36,070 nucleotides of DNA from Micavibrio sp. (GTDB lineage: Bacteria; Pseudomonadota; Alphaproteobacteria; Micavibrionales; Micavibrionaceae). The position numbers were made by a program, and so were the translations under genes. Under the pieces are notes generated by a model. The model made no database searches and had not been told where the DNA came from. It saw nothing but the letters and a program-made list of their open reading frames with translations. Below, piece by piece: positions 25,874 to 34,787 of the stretch; within the stretch, counting starts at the first letter, position 1, and every line of letters starts with the position of its first letter. The stretch covers positions 1 to 36,070 of the forward strand of contig JALSJP010000034.1 of assembly GCA_026989265.1 (NCBI GenBank), read 5' to 3'.

Positions 25874-26704
25874 ATGTCTTATATTACCAATATTATTTTA
25901 TGTATCTTGTTTGTTTGTGTTGGCTTTGCGCCCCCATCAAGAGCCGCGCTTAATAATCCTACAAAAGAAGCAGGAATAGTCGCACATAAAGCATTATACG
26001 ACATCAGTCTTTCTTCAAAAAAAAGCAATTCTAATATTTCTAATATTAGTGGCAAAATGTTTTACGAGTTTAAATCCTCTTGCGATGCATGGATATCTAA
26101 TAATCGCTTTGATATGCTTTATGAATATCCGCAAGGGCATGCTGTCCGGATGACTAGCGATCTTTCAATGCATGAGTCTTTTGATGGCAAAGAGTTTAAT
26201 TTTACCGTGCAGCGCAAGCGCGATGGCGATTTGTTTGAAGAAATAAGAGGCAGCGCAAGCCCTATAGCCGCTAAATACTCTAAGCCTAAGGGCTTGATAT
26301 TCGAATTACCACAAGGAACATTATTTCCCATGGCTCATACTTTGTCAGTATTAAAGAAAATTAAAGGCGGCGAAAAATTCTATAATGCAACTATATTTGA
26401 TGGTAGTGATGCAGAGGGCGCTGTTGATATTAATAGCCTAATAATATCTGAAGCTGCACCCCTTAGTGTTAAATCAGATGATGTAGAACAAGCTCTTATA
26501 GATTCTAAAGCATGGAATATCCGACTTGCTTTCTTTCCATTAAATGATTTCGAGGCAACATCTGATTATGAAATGTCCATAATATTCCATGAAAATGGAG
26601 TTATCAGCAATATGGGCGTAGATTACGGCGATTTTTCTGTAACGCATAAATTAATTGCTTTAAAGCCATTGGATGATGGCTGCTTAAATGATATAAATGA
26701 ATAA
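25874..26704 (+). CDS. EipB family cell envelope protein (DUF1849)
   Basis: A protein of 276 residues from ATG 25874, chosen because it begins a signal peptide (MSYITNIILCILF to PPSRA, about 24 residues); the frame is open further upstream but overlaps the divergent gene. The mature protein has AHKALYDISLSS and SGKMFYEFKSSCDAW, the opening strands of the EipB fold, a beta-barrel-like periplasmic protein needed for envelope integrity in Brucella. Two cysteines, C70 and C270, are placed like the EipB disulfide. EipB is characteristic of alphaproteobacteria. It stands alone, 111 bases before divK. Confidence 0.78.
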   Translation: MSYITNIILCILFVCVGFAPPSRAALNNPTKEAGIVAHKALYDISLSSKKSNSNISNISGKMFYEFKSSCDAWISNNRFDMLYEYPQGHAVRMTSDLSMHESFDGKEFNFTVQRKRDGDLFEEIRGSASPIAAKYSKPKGLIFELPQGTLFPMAHTLSVLKKIKGGEKFYNATIFDGSDAEGAVDINSLIISEAAPLSVKSDDVEQALIDSKAWNIRLAFFPLNDFEATSDYEMSIIFHENGVISNMGVDYGDFSVTHKLIALKPLDDGCLNDINE

Positions 26705-26815
26705 ATTATAATATAGAAAAATTTTAACTATTTAGAAACTACTAATGATTAGGATATATATAAATTACTCGCGTAAGTTATAATCACATAACCTTCTGGA
26801 ATAATAGATAAAATT

Positions 26816-27214
26816 ATGAATAAAAAAGTTCTAATAGTCGAAGATAATGAGCTTAACATGAAGCTGTTTCATGACCTTTTAGAGGCACATAATATTGATA
26901 CCGTGCAAACTAGCGATGGCAGGCTTGCATTCGATATGGCTAAGGAACATAAGCCTGACCTTATTATCATGGATATTCAGCTTCCCGAAATTTCAGGGCT
27001 TGAGATCACAAAGACACTTAAACAAGATAATGTGCTTAAATCCATCCCTGTTATCGCTGTAACCGCTTTTGCGATGAAAGGTGATGAGCAAAAAATCCGC
27101 GAGGGCGGTTGTGAAGACTATATATCAAAACCCATTTCTGTTACTCGTTTTATAGAGGTCGTGAAAAAGCATCTTTATGGTGCTTGTGAAAATCCAGACC
27201 AAGGGGAGCTGTAA
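26816..27214 (+). CDS. divK: Single-domain response regulator DivK
   Basis: A receiver-only protein of 132 residues. Acidic residues are in LIVEDNELN, the phosphoacceptor is D53 in [13 protein letters not shown], and the later Thr and Lys are in [12 protein letters not shown] and YISKPIS. In Caulobacter DivK is phosphorylated by PleC/DivJ and controls the CckA-CtrA pathway. The sequence and the position directly ahead of pleD match the classic divK-pleD operon. The gap to pleD is a single base. Confidence 0.93.
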   Translation: MNKKVLIVEDNELNMKLFHDLLEAHNIDTVQTSDGRLAFDMAKEHKPDLIIMDIQLPEISGLEITKTLKQDNVLKSIPVIAVTAFAMKGDEQKIREGGCEDYISKPISVTRFIEVVKKHLYGACENPDQGEL

Positions 27215-27215
27215 A

Positions 27216-28661
27216 ATGTCTGCACGCGTTTTAGTTGTTGATGATATATTGCCTAATGTAAAATTGCTTGAGGCAAAGCTTTCATGTGAATATTACGAAG
27301 TTATAACCGCAACTAGCGGCATAGAAGCATTAGAAAAAGTTGAAAATGAGAACCCCGATATTGTGCTTCTTGATATTATGATGCCGGGTATGGATGGGTT
27401 TGAGGTTTGCGAGCGCATAAAGGCCAATCCTGAAAAATCACATATTCCAGTGGTTATGGTAACGGCTTTAACCGATATTCAAGATAAAGTGCGCGGGCTT
27501 GAGGCTGGCGCGGATGACTTCCTTAGCAAGCCAATTAATGATATAGCGCTTATGGCGCGTGTTCGCTCGCTTGCTCGCCTTAAAATGGCAATGGATGAGT
27601 GGAAGCTGCGCGAAAATTCCGCAAATCAATTCGGCGTGGTTAGCGAGCAAAGCAACCTAATGAAAGAGCCTATAGAAGGCGCAAGAATCCTATTAATTGA
27701 AGATAAAGACTTTGAAAGAGATAAAATATCAAATGCATTATCTACAGATCTTAATATTGTTATAGATGTTGATAATGGTCTAAAAGCAATGGAGCTAGTG
27801 GCCTCTCAAGAATTTGATATCATAGTGGTTAGTCTTAATTTAAAAAATGAAGATGGTCTAAGGCTCTGCTCTCATTTGCGCTCTAATGAACGTACGCGCT
27901 CACTTCCCATCGTTATGATTGCAGGTGAGGAAGATATGCCTCGCGTGGCGCATGGTCTTGAAATTGGCGCTCATGATTATATTTTGCGCCCATTAGAAAA
28001 AAATGAGCTGCGCGCCCGCGTGCGCACTCAAGTTCGCCGTAAACGCTTCCAAGATCGCCTGCGTTCTACCTATGAAATCAGCCTATCTATGGCTCTTACG
28101 GATAGCTTAACGGGGCTATATAATCGCCGTTACTTAGAAGTTCATCTTGAAAAACTTATAGAAAATAATGCAAAAAGCAATAAAGCCCTTGGCGTTATTA
28201 TGATGGATATAGATAACTTTAAAGCTGTTAATGACACGCATGGTCATAATGTTGGTGATGAGATATTAAAAACCTTTGCGGATCGTATAAAAGATAACTT
28301 ACGTAGTTTTGATTTGGTGGCGCGGCTTGGCGGTGAAGAGTTTGTAGCTATCCTTCCTGATGTATCGCCAGAGCGAGCATATCTTGTCGCCGAGCGTTTG
28401 CGCAAATCTATTGCAGATACCCCTATTGCATGTAAAGTCGAAGGCGGAGCTTTGCAAATAACAACATCCGTTGGGGGAGCTATTATTAATAATGGCGGGC
28501 ATTCTATCCCTACAATATTAGAGCGCGCGGATAAATGCCTTTATGAAGCCAAACACGCAGGGCGTAATTGCACTGTATTTGAAAATAAGGGCAAGCTTAA
28601 TCCTGATGACTATATAGAGGAAAAACGCAATTTTTATGATGTTCCTGATGCAACAGACTAA
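27216..28661 (+). CDS. pleD: Diguanylate cyclase response regulator PleD
   Basis: A protein of 481 residues from ATG 27216, with AAGGGGAG upstream inside the divK end. Receiver 1 has VLVVDD and phosphoacceptor D53 (VLLDIMMPG). Receiver 2 (about 157-275) is degenerate: Ser206 sits where Asp would be, as expected for the adaptor receiver used in dimer formation. The GGDEF domain has LGGEEF (371-376) and an upstream RxxD inhibitory site RSFD (363-366), so feedback control by cyclic di-GMP is likely. It makes c-di-GMP from two GTP during polar differentiation in Caulobacter. Followed by a strong terminator. Confidence 0.94.
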   Translation: MSARVLVVDDILPNVKLLEAKLSCEYYEVITATSGIEALEKVENENPDIVLLDIMMPGMDGFEVCERIKANPEKSHIPVVMVTALTDIQDKVRGLEAGADDFLSKPINDIALMARVRSLARLKMAMDEWKLRENSANQFGVVSEQSNLMKEPIEGARILLIEDKDFERDKISNALSTDLNIVIDVDNGLKAMELVASQEFDIIVVSLNLKNEDGLRLCSHLRSNERTRSLPIVMIAGEEDMPRVAHGLEIGAHDYILRPLEKNELRARVRTQVRRKRFQDRLRSTYEISLSMALTDSLTGLYNRRYLEVHLEKLIENNAKSNKALGVIMMDIDNFKAVNDTHGHNVGDEILKTFADRIKDNLRSFDLVARLGGEEFVAILPDVSPERAYLVAERLRKSIADTPIACKVEGGALQITTSVGGAIINNGGHSIPTILERADKCLYEAKHAGRNCTVFENKGKLNPDDYIEEKRNFYDVPDATD

Positions 28662-28688
28662 AATATTGACCTATCATGTGATAGGCAC

Positions 28689-28727
28689 GCAATAAAAAAC
28701 GCCCCTTTGCTGGGCGTTTTTTATTGC
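28689..28727. terminator. Bidirectional terminator between pleD and rpmG
   Basis: A perfect 16-bp stem, GCAATAAAAAACGCCC (28689-28704) with its reverse complement at 28712-28727, around a 7-base loop CTTTGCT. The A-run on one side and T-run on the other make it work in both directions, as needed for convergent pleD and rpmG. Confidence 0.93.
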
Positions 28728-28745
28728 TGATATAAAGAGAAATAA

Positions 28746-28946
28746 TTATTTCTTGGAAGGAGGCATTTTCTTTTCAACGAACATTACATGTGCGCCTCTA
28801 TTACCTGTCTCAGGATGCGTAGCCCAAGGATCATATTTTTTCTTTTTTATCTTATATTCCGCGCGCGTTGAGCGCTTAGTATAATAACGAAAGCCTGTAC
28901 CAGCTTCGCTTTCTAATCTTACCTTTATATGTGACGCTTTAGCCAT
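28746..28946 (-). CDS. rpmG: 50S ribosomal protein L33
   Basis: A protein of 66 residues from ATG 28946, with AGGAG about 8 bases upstream; this start gives the usual MAKASHIKVRL opening, and the open frame before it is not L33-like. ESEAGTGFRYYTKRSTR and KKKYDP fit the L33 core. The zinc cysteines found in some L33 proteins are absent. After KYDP the usual alphaproteobacterial ending of about 12 residues is replaced by a longer tail, ATHPETGNRGAHVMFVEKK plus six residues, making it about ten residues longer than common. Confidence 0.88.
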   Translation of the reverse strand: MAKASHIKVRLESEAGTGFRYYTKRSTRAEYKIKKKKYDPWATHPETGNRGAHVMFVEKKMPPSKK

Positions 28947-29011
28947 ATCATTAACTCCTATAATTCCGTAGAGACGCTTTATGAAGGTTTTTAAAAGGCA
29001 TGTCAAGCATA

Positions 29012-31276
29012 TTAGCGTTTTTTTCGCGCGGCATTTTGTCTTGCGCGCTTGCTTTTATATGAATTTCCCCCGCCACGATCATGATTGCGAGAGCTAATTC
29101 TAGGCGGCTTCATGCCTTCTATATCTGCGCCTTTTTGCCCTGCGGCAAGTGCAAATACGCATGATCCTGTAATGCCGTCAGCTTCTTTTATTACAATGCG
29201 AATTGCCGCGCCAAGGCGGAATATTTGTTTGGTTTTACGCCCGATAAGCGCGTGCGCTTTTTCATCATGGATATAGTAATCATCACCCAAAGACCGTATA
29301 GGTATAAGCCCGTCCGCTCCACTTTCTGCGAGTGTAACGAATAAACCAAAGCGCGTAACGCCGTTAATTTTACCCTCAAATTCTGCGCCTATATGATCGG
29401 ATAAATAACTTGCAGTAAATCTATCCGTAGCAGATCGCTCTGCGCCCATGGATGTGCGCTCGGTCTCTGAGATATGTTGCGCTATCTCATTAATGCGGGC
29501 TATTTCATGATCTGACATCCCGCCACTGCCAAGCCCAAAAGCTCCTATTAAAGCGCGATGAACCAGTAAATCGGCATAACGGCGTATTGGCGAGGTGAAA
29601 TGCGCGTATTTCTCTAATGCTAGCCCGAAATGCCCGATATTATCGGTGGAATATATTGCTTGGCTTTGCGTGCGTAGTACCATTTGTGATATTAAATGGC
29701 TGTATGAATGTTTGGATGCAGCTTGCAGCAAGTAATTGATTTGCTTTGGCTTTATGGATTGTCCCTTAGGCAGTGATAGCCCAAAGCTTTCGATAAATTC
29801 GCGCGCGCTCTCTAATTTATCATAGCTAGGCTTGTCATGAACGCGATAGACGCATGGGAAGTTCTTATTGCCCTCTAATGCGCTTGCCGCTGCGACATTG
29901 GCAAGAATCATAAATTCCTCGATCAGCTTATGCGCATCAAGGCGCGTGCGTGTGGTAACGCCTGTCATCTGCCCCTTATCATTAATAATGATTTGACGCT
30001 CTGGCAGGTCTAAATCTAATGCTCCGCGCCCTCGCCGAGCTTTATCAAGCACGCCGTAAACCTCATATAGTGGGTTAATCACGCCGTCCATAAGATGAGC
30101 GGTGGCATTATCGCCATTACCATCTTTTGCGGCTTGCACCTGCTCATAGGTTAGCCTTGCATGGGATTTTATAAGCGCTCTAGTAAATTTATATTTGGTA
30201 AGCTTACCGCTTGCGTTTATATACATATGAACGGCGAGCGAGGCTCTAGTCTCATTAGGGCGCAGCGAGCATAAATCATTGGACAAGCCCTCGGGCAGCA
30301 TAGGCACAACTCTATCAGGGAAATATGTCGAGTTACCGCGCTTTTGGGCTTCATCATCAAGATTGCTACCCGCCTTCACATAGTGAGCAACATCGGCAAT
30401 AGCAACGATTAAGTGATAACCCCCATCATCAATTTTTTGCGCAAATACCGCGTCATCAAAATCTCGCGCGTCCGCGCCGTCAATGGTAACAAGAGGGATT
30501 TTGCGTAAATCTTCGCGCCCCTTAATGCTTGGCACTTCTAGACCTTGTGCCTCTCTTGCAACATTTTCGGGGAATGTGTCGGATAGTCCCGCCTCATGCA
30601 GCGAGATCATGCTTATGGCTTTGGGGTCGCCTTGCTGCCCCAGAATTTCATCTATTCTTACTTGTTTGCGGTTAAGCCCGCGCGAGGGTAAAAGCTCTGC
30701 AATGACAAGATCACCATCTTTTGCGCCGTTAATATCCTTCATAGCGATATCAAAATCATGCTTGGCGCGTTTATTGGTGGGGCTAAGGATTGCTCCGTTT
30801 TTCTGCATTTTGATAATGCCAAGAACGCTGCCCCCCTCATAGCGCGAGCCTTCGTCAATAAGGCGGATAATGCGCGCTTCGTAGACATCATCACTGCTGC
30901 GCGTTAGGCGGCATAAAGCGCGGCTCTTCTCGCGGATATTCTTGAAATTCTTTTTATCGGGCATAATTTCAATGCGCGGGGGCGAGCCTTTAAGCTCCTC
31001 ATCCCATTCAAGCGGATGCGCAAATACATCGCCGTCCAGATCAATTTCATAAATTTCTAGCACAGCAACGGGCGGCAATCCGTCAGGAGCGCTATATACA
31101 CCGCCAGCTTGCTTGGTTATTTCTCCGCCCTTTTCAAGGGATTTTAAGATTTGCTTAAGCGCAACCCTGTTCTCCCCGCCTTTAATATTAAAAGCGCGGG
31201 CAACTTGCCGCTTTGTAACGGGCGTTGGTGATGATTTTATGAAGTCGAATATCGCTTCTTTGTTTAAATAGCTCAT
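29012..31276 (-). CDS. rnr: Ribonuclease R
   Basis: A 3'-5' exoribonuclease of the RNB family, 754 residues, that degrades structured RNA. An N-terminal winged-helix-like domain (1-60) and cold-shock domains come first. The RNB core has TIDGADARDFDDAV (264-277), with the metal-binding Asp set (D269, D272, D274, D275), then YFPDRVVPMLPEGLSNDLCS and later HFTSPIRRYADLLVHR. An S1 domain (about 650-720) follows. The C-terminal tail is Arg/Lys-rich (SKRARQNAARKKR), likely for RNA binding. Located 66 bases before rpmG in the same direction. Confidence 0.95.
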   Translation of the reverse strand: MSYLNKEAIFDFIKSSPTPVTKRQVARAFNIKGGENRVALKQILKSLEKGGEITKQAGGVYSAPDGLPPVAVLEIYEIDLDGDVFAHPLEWDEELKGSPPRIEIMPDKKNFKNIREKSRALCRLTRSSDDVYEARIIRLIDEGSRYEGGSVLGIIKMQKNGAILSPTNKRAKHDFDIAMKDINGAKDGDLVIAELLPSRGLNRKQVRIDEILGQQGDPKAISMISLHEAGLSDTFPENVAREAQGLEVPSIKGREDLRKIPLVTIDGADARDFDDAVFAQKIDDGGYHLIVAIADVAHYVKAGSNLDDEAQKRGNSTYFPDRVVPMLPEGLSNDLCSLRPNETRASLAVHMYINASGKLTKYKFTRALIKSHARLTYEQVQAAKDGNGDNATAHLMDGVINPLYEVYGVLDKARRGRGALDLDLPERQIIINDKGQMTGVTTRTRLDAHKLIEEFMILANVAAASALEGNKNFPCVYRVHDKPSYDKLESAREFIESFGLSLPKGQSIKPKQINYLLQAASKHSYSHLISQMVLRTQSQAIYSTDNIGHFGLALEKYAHFTSPIRRYADLLVHRALIGAFGLGSGGMSDHEIARINEIAQHISETERTSMGAERSATDRFTASYLSDHIGAEFEGKINGVTRFGLFVTLAESGADGLIPIRSLGDDYYIHDEKAHALIGRKTKQIFRLGAAIRIVIKEADGITGSCVFALAAGQKGADIEGMKPPRISSRNHDRGGGNSYKSKRARQNAARKKR

Positions 31277-31550
31277 ATAACTTGCTTTTTAAACCTTATT
31301 GCTGCAATAGTAAACGAAATAATGATATTACATAATTTTATCGGAGAGTATGTTAAATGTTAAAACAATCATTTTTTGAATTAAATTGTCATGGCGGCTT
31401 TCCTGTGGGGTAATTGATACGTCATACTGTAATATAACATGTACTATTTAAAACCTAAAGCACCATATATTTGCTATAAGCTAGGTATAAAAATTAAAAG
31501 CCACAGCTGATGAGACAAATGAAGCTTTTAACAATGGTTAATAATACGTG
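31277..31550. other. Intergenic region between ndk and rnr, no gene seen
   Basis: AT-rich spacer of 274 bases, downstream of ndk and upstream of rnr. It should hold the rnr promoter, but no strong boxes are clear. An 18-codon frame at 31363-31419 has no support. No tRNA-like fold or strong hairpin was noticed. Confidence 0.5.
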
Positions 31551-31973
31551 CTACCCAACAATTTCATCATCATTAAAGAAATAGGCAATCTCAATTGCCG
31601 CATTCTCAAGTGAATCAGACCCATGAACAGAGTTTTCACCAATATTAAGTGCGTATTCCTTACGAATAGTGCCTGCATCGGCCTCTTCTGGATTTGTTGC
31701 ACCCATAATTTCACGATTTTTAAGAAGAGCACTTTCCCCCTCTAACACTTGTACAACAACAGGATCTGATGACATGAACTCTGTTAGTTCGGCAAAAAAT
31801 GGTCGCTCACTATGAACAGCGTAAAAACCTTGTGCTTTTTCCAAGCTCATATGAATGCGTTTTTGCGCAATAATGCGTAGACCGGCCTCTTCAAATTTAG
31901 CATTAATAACACCAGTTAAGTTGCGACGTGTTGCATCTGGTTTAATAATTGAAAACGTACGTTCTATTGCCAT
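31551..31973 (-). CDS. ndk: Nucleoside diphosphate kinase
   Basis: A protein of 140 residues that passes phosphate from ATP to other nucleoside diphosphates through a phospho-His. The opening is [17 protein letters not shown], the active-site His is H117 in NSVHGSDS, and the phosphate-binding region is [15 protein letters not shown]. Standard length and complete. It is followed by a spacer and then rnr on the same strand, and preceded by the transposase remnant, so it is likely transcribed on its own. Confidence 0.96.
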   Translation of the reverse strand: MAIERTFSIIKPDATRRNLTGVINAKFEEAGLRIIAQKRIHMSLEKAQGFYAVHSERPFFAELTEFMSSDPVVVQVLEGESALLKNREIMGATNPEEADAGTIRKEYALNIGENSVHGSDSLENAAIEIAYFFNDDEIVG

Positions 31974-32053
31974 GGTATAAATCCTTAACTTACCCTTAAA
32001 TTTGATTAGTGCCTCTATATATAGAGCTTAACGGCATGATGCAAGAGCAAATA

Positions 32054-32332
32054 TTATTGGAAAATTAAGAAAAATTCTAGACTAGAAAAATAATCTACGG
32101 TAAAATCTGGGCTATATTTGGGTAAGGGCAATAAGATATACCCATGTTTTTTAAGCATTTTACCAATGATATTTTTTCTATGTACAAGAGCATTATCCAT
32201 CACAATAATGCTAGGACTCATAATTAGCTAACAGTTCCTAGGATAGAACAATCTTTTGGTGCAATGAAAAAACGACGGAAAGGAATGGATATTGATACAA
32301 CTATTGAGGAATTAATAATGCCTTATTCTTAA
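32054..32332. pseudogene. Scrambled IS630-family transposase remnant
   Basis: Two short coding pieces face each other. On the minus strand (32221 to 32054) is SIIVMDNALVHRKN followed by YILLPLPKYSPDF, the region of the second catalytic Asp and the PxYSPD motif of IS630-type DDE transposases. On the plus strand (32228 to 32332) is PRIEQSFGAMKKRRKG followed by TIEELIMPYS and a stop, which fits the last catalytic Glu segment and C-terminus. In an intact gene the second piece would continue the first on one strand, so an inversion has occurred. The rest of 31974-32373 shows no gene. Confidence 0.65.
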
Positions 32333-32373
32333 TTCAAGCTGCTATATATGTCGTCTGTGTATTTAAGTCCATA

Positions 32374-33384
32374 TCAACTAAGCTCCAACATACGGTCAAC
32401 CGCGAGTTTGGCGCGGCGTGATATTTCAGGGTCAATGATAATTTCAGGCTCTTCACTTTGCAGGGCTTTTAATATTTTAGGCAAGGTAATACGCTTCATG
32501 TAAGGGCACATCTGACATGTGCCTATCATCTCAACATTTGGATTATTTGCAGCGATATTATCGCTCATAGAGCATTCAGTCATAAGCATTGCACGCTTTG
32601 GCTGCTGCGTCTTAATATAATTATCCATCTGCGCCGTAGAGCCTGCAAAATCCGCCTCCGCCATGACATTTGGCGGGCATTCAGGGTGAGCAAGAACCAC
32701 AATATCATCATAAGTTTTGCGCGCATCAATAATATCTTGCGGAGAAAAACGCTCATGAACAATGCAGCTTCCCTCCCAGATGATGATTTTAACGTCCGTT
32801 TGCGCCGCTATATTTTGCGCTAGATACATATCAGGAGTCATTATTACCGAGCCATGACCTTGCTCTCCCAAAGCATTAACAATTTTCAGAGCATTGGATG
32901 AAGTGCAACAAATATCGCTCTCGGCTTTTACCTCGGCGGATGTATTAACGTAAGTAACAATCGGAATATCAGGGTATTCTTCTTTAAGATCGCGGACATC
33001 TTGGGCGGTTATTGATTCGGCGAGTGAACATCCCGCTTCCATGTCAGGCATAAGGATTTTCTTCTCAGGGCATAGAATTTTAGAAGTTTCCGCCATGAAA
33101 TGCACGCCGCATTGAACTATGATATCCGCAGTCGAGGTAGCAGCTTTTTGTGCAAGCAAAAGAGAATCACCAACAATATCACCAACGCCAAAGAATATAT
33201 CGGGAGTCATATAGTTATGTGCCAATATAACCGCATTTTTCTCAAGCTTAAGGCGGTTGATCTCATAAATATAAGGCGCGATGCTTTCCCAATGCTCACG
33301 TGAATATTGCCTTGAAAGCTTGTCAAATATTGGATCGGTTGCCTTAGCAATCTCATCACTATACGCAATTGTTTGCGTGCTCAT
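32374..33384 (-). CDS. nadA: Quinolinate synthase A
   Basis: A 4Fe-4S enzyme of 336 residues that condenses iminoaspartate with DHAP to quinolinate in NAD synthesis. Cluster ligands expected from E. coli NadA are C119 (EAGCSLA), C207 (GSCIVHERF) and C293 (CQMCPYMKRIT). ILAHNYMTPDIF, the MAETSKIL region and HPECPPNV are family motifs. nadB and nadC are not adjacent, so the other steps must be encoded elsewhere. Divergent from rarA over 71 bases. Confidence 0.96.
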   Translation of the reverse strand: MSTQTIAYSDEIAKATDPIFDKLSRQYSREHWESIAPYIYEINRLKLEKNAVILAHNYMTPDIFFGVGDIVGDSLLLAQKAATSTADIIVQCGVHFMAETSKILCPEKKILMPDMEAGCSLAESITAQDVRDLKEEYPDIPIVTYVNTSAEVKAESDICCTSSNALKIVNALGEQGHGSVIMTPDMYLAQNIAAQTDVKIIIWEGSCIVHERFSPQDIIDARKTYDDIVVLAHPECPPNVMAEADFAGSTAQMDNYIKTQQPKRAMLMTECSMSDNIAANNPNVEMIGTCQMCPYMKRITLPKILKALQSEEPEIIIDPEISRRAKLAVDRMLELS

Positions 33385-33455
33385 TCCTTTTTACCCCTTC
33401 ACAGGCAATCAATAAAGAAGCTATATTTCATATTAGTAAGGGTTAGGTCAAGGCT

Positions 33456-34769
33456 ATGAGCGATTTATTTGCAGAAAATAACATAAAAGATGTTGACGCG
33501 GTGCAACAAAACAGACCTATGGCTGATCTTTTGCGCCCATGTGATTTGGATAAAGTGGTGGGGCAAGAGCATTTGCTGGCAGGAAACGGAGCTTTGCGCC
33601 GTATGATTGAAGCGGGGGCGTTATCCTCGCTTATATTATGGGGGCCGCCTGGTTGCGGCAAAACAACTATTGCTCGAATCCTAGCAAGTCATAGCGATCT
33701 GCATTTTGAGCAGATATCAGCTATTTTCTCTGGCGTGTCTGATCTGCGTAAGTTATTTGAAGCTGCAAAAATAAGAAAAGGCAATGGAAAAGGCACTTTG
33801 CTATTTGTTGATGAGATTCACCGTTTTAACAAGTCTCAACAAGATGCATTCTTGCCAGTAATGGAAGATGGAACAATTACATTAATCGGTGCTACTACCG
33901 AAAACCCATCTTTTGAGCTTAATGCTGCCCTGCTTAGTCGCGCGCAAGTCTTTGTGCTAAGGCGCATAGATCATGAAGGTTTAGAGATTTTACTTAACCG
34001 CGCGGAGGAAAATCAAGGGCGCGAGCTTCCTTGTGATGATGATGCGCGCGAATTGCTGAAAAGCATGGCAGATGGTGATGGGCGTTACATATTATCCATG
34101 GCAGAGCAGATATTCGCACAAGTTAATGAGGGTATTTTAGACAGTGAAGCTTTGCTGCAAATGCTGCAACGCCGCGCAGCTTTATATGATAAAGCTAACG
34201 ATGCACATTTCAACCTGATTAGCGCGTTTCACAAATCTTTGCGTGGGTCAGATGTTAATGGCGCGCTTTACTGGATGGCGCGAATGCTAGAGGCAGGCGA
34301 AAACCCTGAATATATCCTAAGGCGCATGACTTGCGTTGCAAGCGAGGATATATCAATGGCTGACCCGCAAGCATTACCACTAGTTATAGCAGCGTGGCAA
34401 GCTTATGAGCGTTTGGGTTTGCCCGAAGGGGAGCTAGCCATGGCGCAGGCCTGCGTATATCTTGCAACCGCGCCAAAATCTAATGCTAGTTATATGGCGT
34501 TAAAGGCGGCAAAGAAAGCTGCCAAGGAAACGGGGTCATTAATGCCGCCAAAACATGCTATGAACGCTCCGACAAAACTTATGAAGGCGCAAGGTTATAA
34601 TTTGGGCTATCGCTATGACCATGACACACCCGAAGGATTTAGCGGGCAGAATTACTTTCCTGATGAGCTGCCACGCATTGAGTTTTATAAACCATCGCCT
34701 AGAGGCTTTGAACGTGATATACAAAAACGCCTCGATTACTGGGCAAAGCTTAGAAAGTGCAGCGAATAA
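33456..34769 (+). CDS. rarA: Replication-associated recombination protein RarA (MgsA)
   Basis: A AAA+ ATPase of 437 residues that acts at stalled replication forks. RPCDLDKVVGQEHLL opens the ATPase domain, Walker A is GPPGCGKTT (63-71), Walker B is LLFVDEIHRFNKSQQDAFLP, and GATTENPSFELNAALLSR holds sensor and Arg-finger parts. The C-terminal oligomerization domain has the family-typical YMALKAAKKAAKETG and a GYRYDHDTPEGFSGQNYFPD stretch. Convergent with aspS, with 18 bases between the stops. Complete, standard length. Confidence 0.95.
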   Translation: MSDLFAENNIKDVDAVQQNRPMADLLRPCDLDKVVGQEHLLAGNGALRRMIEAGALSSLILWGPPGCGKTTIARILASHSDLHFEQISAIFSGVSDLRKLFEAAKIRKGNGKGTLLFVDEIHRFNKSQQDAFLPVMEDGTITLIGATTENPSFELNAALLSRAQVFVLRRIDHEGLEILLNRAEENQGRELPCDDDARELLKSMADGDGRYILSMAEQIFAQVNEGILDSEALLQMLQRRAALYDKANDAHFNLISAFHKSLRGSDVNGALYWMARMLEAGENPEYILRRMTCVASEDISMADPQALPLVIAAWQAYERLGLPEGELAMAQACVYLATAPKSNASYMALKAAKKAAKETGSLMPPKHAMNAPTKLMKAQGYNLGYRYDHDTPEGFSGQNYFPDELPRIEFYKPSPRGFERDIQKRLDYWAKLRKCSE

Positions 34770-34787
34770 CTAATCCCATGATTGGCT

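Noticed and set aside
27684-28030. Loss of the phosphoacceptor Asp in the second PleD receiver as a defect
   Set aside because: The second receiver of PleD is known to serve as an adaptor for dimerization, so a degenerate site is expected.
28947-29006. A 20-residue N-terminal extension of L33
   Set aside because: The internal ATG at 28946 has AGGAG upstream and gives the family-typical MAK start.
31363-31419. An 18-codon frame between ndk and rnr
   Set aside because: Too short, no recognizable sequence, and only a weak upstream GGAGAG; not separable from chance.
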